Source: Talpa occidentalis (lineage: Eukaryota; Chordata; Mammalia; Eulipotyphla; Talpidae). Taken from it: 64,000 bases of DNA. Below the pieces are notes generated by a model that had not been told where the DNA came from, searched no databases, and saw nothing but the letters and a program-made list of their open reading frames with translations. The stretch spans positions 137,546,676 to 137,610,675 of the forward strand of contig NW_023604295.1 in assembly GCF_014898055.3 (NCBI RefSeq), given 5' to 3'. Below are positions 58,343 through 64,000 of the stretch, one piece after another; positions within the stretch are counted from its first letter, which is position 1; each line of letters starts with the position of its first letter. Made by a program: the position numbers and the translations under genes.

Positions 58343-60360
58343 ATTGATACTGTTTCTCTAAGATGCTGATTATTACGATCGGATAAAAGACTATTTGTAA
58401 TATTCCAGGTGTAAGGCAGTAATGGGGGGAACAAGATGGTAACTCTGAAGAGGTAAAGGGGGAATTATGAGAATGACATGATAAGGAAATGAACTAGAAT
58501 TTAGTGAGTAAATAATCAGCTGACTGGGTGGAGGGCAAAAGAGGGATGAAGGATTTCTGAGGGTCTGTTGTAACCTTGTTTTCCTGGAAAGTACAGATCT
58601 GGGGCAAAGCTGACTTGGTAACACTGTTTTGTGGGTGAATTCTCAGGGAAGCAAAAATGAAAGGAAATAAAAGATAGATAAGGAGAAATGGAGATCAAAT
58701 ATCACATGGTTACAACTGTATAAAAAAAGTCAGTCATGTGAGACTTTTCGTGAAAGATTGGAATCATTTTGACATGTAAGTGTCTGATGGGGGAGGAGAG
58801 AATGGAGCTGATTTTATCTGCTAGGTGGTTGTTCTCTGTCATCTCTTACTGATAAAATTTCATCCCACAGGTCATTCGTGGCCCTTAGAGAAGTCAGATC
58901 CCAGAACAGCTGAAGTGTCTAGGGCTCAGGATGAGCCAGTCAGAGCATCTCAGAATCCTCTCCTTGCTGGCGCACGTTCCTCGGGGTTTGTGCCAGAGAG
59001 AAAATGGAAACTCTTCGACTTCCTGTAGTCTGTATCTTCTCGTGCTTGAGCGCTACCAGGAAGCCCCAGAAGGGAGGCTAGAGCTGTGCTGTGAGAGGCT
59101 TTGGACAGGTGTGTCAGGAGAGCCTCTCAGGTGAGCCAGGGACAGGGAGTGACTGGCTGAGCAGATGGGACACCAAGGACAGGCTTATGCTATGAAATAA
59201 TAGCACTCAATCAGCTTCTGTCCAGGGAGCCAAGCCTCATTTTTGTGGTTACAAAAACATGCTGATGCCAGGCTCTCATCTGGAAGGAACTCAAACAATG
59301 GTGAATCTGGAAAAGTGCAAAATTCTTTTTGAAATAGTTTCTGAGACAATAATGGTACCATTGACCAGGACAAGAAAATCCCCAGGAGAATCAGACGTGC
59401 AACAGGTCAATGATTAAGCTTCATGGGCTGTCTCATTTATGGCATGGGAGGAAGAAGAGAAACCAAAAAAGAAACCCACAGAGAAGTGGTTTTGAAGTTG
59501 GAAATGAATAGGGAGGAAGCAAAAGGAGAAAATGAAGGAACTGACTAACTAAGACAAGTGCCACAGATATCAAGTGGAGATTGAAGAAAGATCATCAAAT
59601 CTGACAAAAAGAATCTTCATATATGAAAAACTTATTTTTTCATATAAGCTTGAGGAGCAAATTATTTATAAACAAATAGGTACAAAAGGTGAAAAAATAT
59701 TGAATGTGAGTGGTTCAAAGATATATCAGAGGAAGAGAGAAAGTTTACAGGACTTGGGTGGTATAAGCATGTTTACAGGCAGAGAAGAAGACGAAGACAT
59801 TGAAGATCCAAAAAGGAGAATTTATCAGAAAGAATGAAATTCCAAAAAAGGTTAGAGTCGGTGAATATCCTACAAGTAGATAGAAAAGCTGATTTTCACA
59901 TATCTCCTCCTGAAAAAAGAAATGAAGAAATTACGCACCTGAAGACACAAAGGTTTAGAGTTGGAGCTCTACGGACACAAAGAAGGTTGGAGGTGAGGAA
60001 AGAGCAGATGGGGGCTTTGGGACATGAGTGACTAAATTACTTAGTATATAGAAAAAAGAAAAGAAGACAACAGAGAAAACGAAATTGGGACTTTCAGGGG
60101 AGGTAGGATAAGACGTAAATTTTCACCTTGAGGTTAGGGTGAGTCTATTGAGAAGGTATGGTTTGAATTAAGATGTGTGGAAGTGAAAGAGTAAATCTTG
60201 AGGAGATCCAGGTGAAGAACATCCTAGAAAGAGGGATCAGTTAAAACAAAGTCTCTCAGTAGGAGCATGGAACTGCATGAGGAACGGCAAGAAGGCTCTC
60301 CAACCACTTTTTGCCGTCTTGTGCATTGTACCTGTGTTGAGTTTTTGGAGCTAGAGAGAT
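58343..60360. other. Purine-rich unique or anciently repetitive DNA
   Basis: 58390-58700 and 59420-60300 are AG-rich and may be decayed ancient repeats. Adjacent plus frames at 59574-59837 and 59834-60031 (87 and 65 codons) are lysine/glutamate-rich by composition only. Confidence 0.35.
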
Positions 60361-60372
60361 GGGAAGCTCAGT

Positions 60373-60686
60373 TTTTTTTTTTTAAGGTTTCTTAAACATT
60401 CCATTGCCTTTTTTTTTTTTTTAGATTTATTTATTTATACAAGCACTGGGTACAGTCAGAAGCGCAGGGTGGGTGAGAGAATTCACCAGAGCCAGAGCGG
60501 GGAGCAGAGCAGGCAGAAGGACCGAAGTACACTGCTGAGGGGAGCAGCAGGCAGCAGGAGAGGTCTGCGCGCCATGTGGGACCCTCCTCCGGTGGCCGGG
60601 GAGCAGCCGGGAATTGAACCGGCGCTGCAGTGGCTGCGCGCAGCTTCGCAAGCCAGCGTTCAACCGCTGCGCCACAGGGGAGGCCC
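60373..60686 (-). repeat. tRNA-derived SINE, class A, copy 30, with 25-nt transduced flank
   Basis: Minus copy with a perfect 12-bp TSD GGGAAGCTCAGT at 60361-60372 and 60687-60698. Reading inward from the left TSD there is a T run (60373-60383), a 25-nt non-SINE segment (60384-60408, ends ACATTCCATTGCC), a second T run, then the SINE. In sense the tail reads AATAAATCTAAAA, so the TCTTT terminator is lost. Confidence 0.96.
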
Positions 60687-60698
60687 GGGAAGCTCAGT

Positions 60699-63149
60699 CT
60701 TTATGTCACTGCCAGAGATAAGGATGACCCACAGTCTGCTCTGGGTTCTTCTCCTCTACACAGTGACAATATCCACTTCATTTTTGTGCATTACTTTAAA
60801 AATGCAGGTGCTATCACCAACCATTAAGTTGCAGACATTAATTACAGGCATTAGCTATTCAAGTACTGAGTTGTAGAAAAAAGAATTTCTATCCAATTTG
60901 ATTCTAAGTTAGAGGGACAACTTAGAAAGCAAGCAAATGAAACTATTTCATTCCCTTGGTTCTGAATATTTAGGAGGTTTCCTATGTTTCACTAGAATTT
61001 TCATTTTGGGGGGGAATAGTTAAAAGCGGCCAAGTAGGGACTTGTGATTAATTGAATCATCCTAACATTTCAGTGAGAGGAAATGTCCTTATTTGCTAAT
61101 AGAAGATTTCTTTGAAGGGAGAAATCAGTTTTCTTGCTAAAATGCCTGGCTGGATAAGTAGATTTGATGAAGACTTTGGACAGTGAGGTTATAAAATCAT
61201 TAGTTTGAGTTAAGAATGTTCATTTCTTCAGGAGTCAAGGTGACCTTAACTTGGATGTGGGTAATGGACAAAGTTAAAGGCAGAAAGAATACTATTCACA
61301 CTGGTTTTTGTAGTTATGAAATTGCACACATTCTATTAAGCAGTGTTGACATATTCAAACCTGACATGAAACTATCCCTAAAGCATAAGAACTCTGATAA
61401 CTGTTTCCCAAGTATTTATAATAATGAAACAAAAAAGGACATAAAGATCACAACAAGGTTTGTAGTCAACAATTCACCCCAGGAACAAGTTGTAAAATTA
61501 TATTCATTACAGGAAGGCCCATTTACTTTAACATTGTAACAAATACACAATTTGAAATAGAGTTTTGAGGAAATTTATAATCAAAGACAAAGACAAAGCC
61601 CAGAAGCCAGGATATGAGTGACAATATTATTTGATAAAACTCGCCAGTATTATTTCTGTAGTTTGTTTCCACAAACTACAAACAGTAAGGAATGTTTAAT
61701 TTATCAAAACTAAGTTATCTTTCCTAGGTGCTCTTATAAACAACAGAAAGACCACACTGTCTGAGATGAGCTTCTGCCCAAACCTCGTTAGAAATGCACA
61801 TCATTTTCCAAGCTATATTGCAAGTGAAGTTAGAACTTTAACATTTCTACTAACCAGTGACTTCATACCCAGGAATTTACAAAGAATGGACAGTGTGTGC
61901 CTGGGTACCTAAGTGCTCTCAACTCCTAAAAGAAACATCTCTAAAAGAAAATCTCAGCCATTCACTATACTAAGTGGGATGACAGCTTAGATGTCCAATG
62001 TGTTGCCAGCTTCCTATGGATTCCGAGAGGAGAGAGAGGAGAGAAATGAAAGAGAAATAAATATCTGAAGCTAAACAACCTCATTAAAGTGAGAAAACCA
62101 AAAAATGAAGCACCAGCCACTTTGACTCCAGCACATGGAGGACGAAAACGTTCCAGACCATATAGATGCAAGAGCCCTTGCCAACCATTAAATCAGGGCA
62201 GAAGGAATTTATTCATTACTACCCGTGCCTGGAAATTGGACTGTGGTGATGGTGCTGATGAGCAGGTGGACAGTATAGGGGTTGTCGAAAGGTGAGTTCA
62301 TTCATGTACCTAAAGAGCTCTCAGGGGAGAAATAGGAAGGATTCATACATAAGTGAACTTGAACTTCCAAGGAAGTACGAGGAGTATGTCTAGAATGCTT
62401 TAATTACAATTGTGCTCTGATGTTGGGAATGCATTTCCTGATGAAATACCATCTTTAAGTGATCTGGCCCGTTAGTCATCAGCTGCTACACCCAAGCAAC
62501 AATTCTGGGCCACCACCTTGGTGAAGGAGTTATGCAATCCCATGGTTTGCTTTAAGCGAATAGTGAAGCCAAAGACAGTTAATCCTCCAACTCCTCAAGT
62601 GTTTTCAACCGTACTATAACTCCAGGTCATGGAGTGACTTTAGTCATACCACATAGTCAGGCAGAAAATATGCCTCAGGAAAATAGTTTTTTGGGGATTC
62701 ACTGACCTCAGCATTGTGCAAGTTAATTAGAAACTGGCAATTTGTATATCGCACATCTTAAATAGTTAGGATAGGGGGTTGTGTAATAATAGGCATGATT
62801 TTCTTTAGTAGCCATTCTTCTGTATACAGAACTAGCTTGTGTTTTATTCTATTATATAAAAGGTGTTAGGGAACTATGGTTGTAGAAGGCCGATATTGTA
62901 ATGCCTGATGTGAAAGCTGCAGGTGCCTGTCCTCCAGGTAGCCTGTATTCAGTACCGTGTCTGTCATTCCCCTTTTGATAGCCAGCAGACAGAGTATATG
63001 GCACAAATAAAAGCAGTGTGCTCTGTGCTCTTTTTTGCTTCATGCTTCTCTTTTGTTAACTGTATGCCTTCTTTGGAGATGTGTCCATTCAGATCTTGTG
63101 CCTGTTCTTTAATCAGATTGTTCATTTTTTGTTAAGATTTGAATTTTGA
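60699..63149. other. SINE-free DNA, no gene recognised
   Basis: The longest frame (61216-61539, plus, 107 codons) has no domain I know. A perfect 10-bp hairpin lies at 61657-61680. Confidence 0.4.
61657..61680. repeat. Short perfect hairpin
   Basis: TGTAGTTTGT, a TTCC loop and ACAAACTACA form a perfect 10-bp stem. No T tract of terminator type follows, and no gene is adjacent. Confidence 0.7.
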
Positions 63150-63650
63150 CCAAGTATGGAAGTGAAGGAGAGGAAAGAGGGGAAATTCAGAAGTTTCTGG
63201 CTTGGACAACCCAAGCAGAACACCCAGGTTGAAGCTGGCTGGGGGAGAGGTTTTGGATCTGTCAAAGTAACAGTATCCAGTAGGCAGGCAGGCACACAAG
63301 TTGGAAATATCACCAAACAATCTCAGATTTGGAATATAGAACCATGAGCAATGATAAAATCACCAGTGATGCAAATGTAGAGCAGGAAGAAAAGGTGACC
63401 GATGCAAGTCTTTGGGAAATACTTCATATTTAAAGGGCATGCAGAAAAACAGAACTTAAAAAAAATCTGAATAAGGATTCAAATATGCAAGTGAGTGGAA
63501 GAAAGTGTGCTTCAAGGGAAGAGTGATCAAGTGGTGAATATTCTCCAGTTAGTAGATCAAGTAGAAATCTGTCAGTCATTTGACAGCAGGAGTTTCAAAA
63601 GCATGACAAGGGAGAAAGCTGGATTGCAGTGGGATACCAGGGAATAGGGA
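63150..63650. repeat. Ancient eutherian interspersed repeat, family not named
   Basis: TTTCTGGCTTGGACAACCCAAG, CAGTATCCAGTAGGCAGGC, CCATGAGCAATGATAAAATCACC, GTAGAGCAGGAAGAAAAGGTG, CTTCAAGGGAAGAGTGATCAAG and AGAAAGCTGGATTGCAGTGGG follow the order of a widespread old mammalian repeat that I recall but cannot name with confidence. Confidence 0.5.
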
Positions 63651-64000
63651 TTGAAATAGATAACTTTCTCAAGCTGTTTCGTTGAAAAGGAAAAGAGGTA
63701 GAGGGTTAACTGGAAGTGTATGCAGTTAGCGATTTTTATTTGAACATAAGAGATACTTAAACATGCTAAATGCTTATGGAAAATGACTGAAGGCAGCAAA
63801 GGACTGAAGAAAATGCTCAAATCTTCTATAGATACATATAACCCTATAATATGTGGGTAAAATAAAATATCAGGAAATTTTACTATGACGACGGTCTTCT
63901 ATTTTCACGCAGTTTCCATTGATTGCCAAATATTGTAGAAGGTTTAAGCTAGAGATGAAATTTATCTTAACTCATCATTTCCTTAACATAAACTTAGTTT
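63651..64000. other. AT-rich DNA, nothing recognised
   Basis: No repeat or coding sequence recognised up to the window end. Confidence 0.4.

Overview
The window looks like intronic or intergenic DNA of a placental mammal. It is AT-rich. I found no convincing protein-coding gene, rRNA, tRNA or CRISPR array. Open frames are short (140 codons at most), lack recognisable domains, and many lie inside repeats. The evidence for a placental mammal is the layering of repeats: ancient MIR and L2 relics, MaLR/MLT1-type and ERV-type LTRs, a hAT-like DNA transposon relic, old L1 fragments, and a younger set of L1 and tRNA-derived SINE insertions with clear target-site duplications (TSDs).

The dominant feature is one tRNA-derived SINE family of about 270 bp. 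I count 30 copies, roughly 13% of the window: 23 on the minus strand and 7 on the plus strand. The head carries RNA polymerase III A-box (TGGCGCAGCGG) and B-box (GGTTCGATCC) motifs. The 3' end carries overlapping AATAAA signals followed by TCTTT and an A tail, the layout known as a T+ SINE. It does not match Alu, B1/B2, CAN, ERE, Bov-tA, VES or camel-type SINEs as I remember them, so I do not name the species or family. Three sequence classes are visible: A (GC-rich head, 'CACTGGGTACAGTCAGAAG' when read on the minus strand), B ('AACTGGGGTACAGGCCAGAG', head with TTAAG and CCCCTTGTGCCACCAGG), and an intermediate class C.

Layout. 1-3.8 kb has no recognised repeat and includes two possible regulatory motifs. 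3.8-10.1 kb is a SINE cluster with a well-resolved stack of nested insertions at 5.0-6.2 kb. 10.1-18 kb is partly unique DNA with L1 3' ends and old LTR-like repeats. 18-29.4 kb holds SINEs, an L1 composite with two SINEs in one target site, a rearranged SINE and a probable LTR. 29.4-39.7 kb is unique DNA with L1 and MIR relics and a CTCF-like motif. 39.7-48.8 kb holds an MLT1 relic, a young L1 and ERV-like LTR material. 48.8-53.2 kb is SINE-free and contains a possible exon. 53.2-60.7 kb is again SINE-rich. 60.7-64 kb is SINE-free, with one ancient repeat.

The most interesting observation is that two distant SINE copies (13.84-14.14 kb and 29.01-29.33 kb) share the same non-SINE tail before their A tails. 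A third copy (60.37-60.69 kb) carries a different 25-nt segment between two A runs inside its TSDs. Both cases look like 3' transductions by Pol III read-through, in copies that have lost the usual TCTTT terminator.
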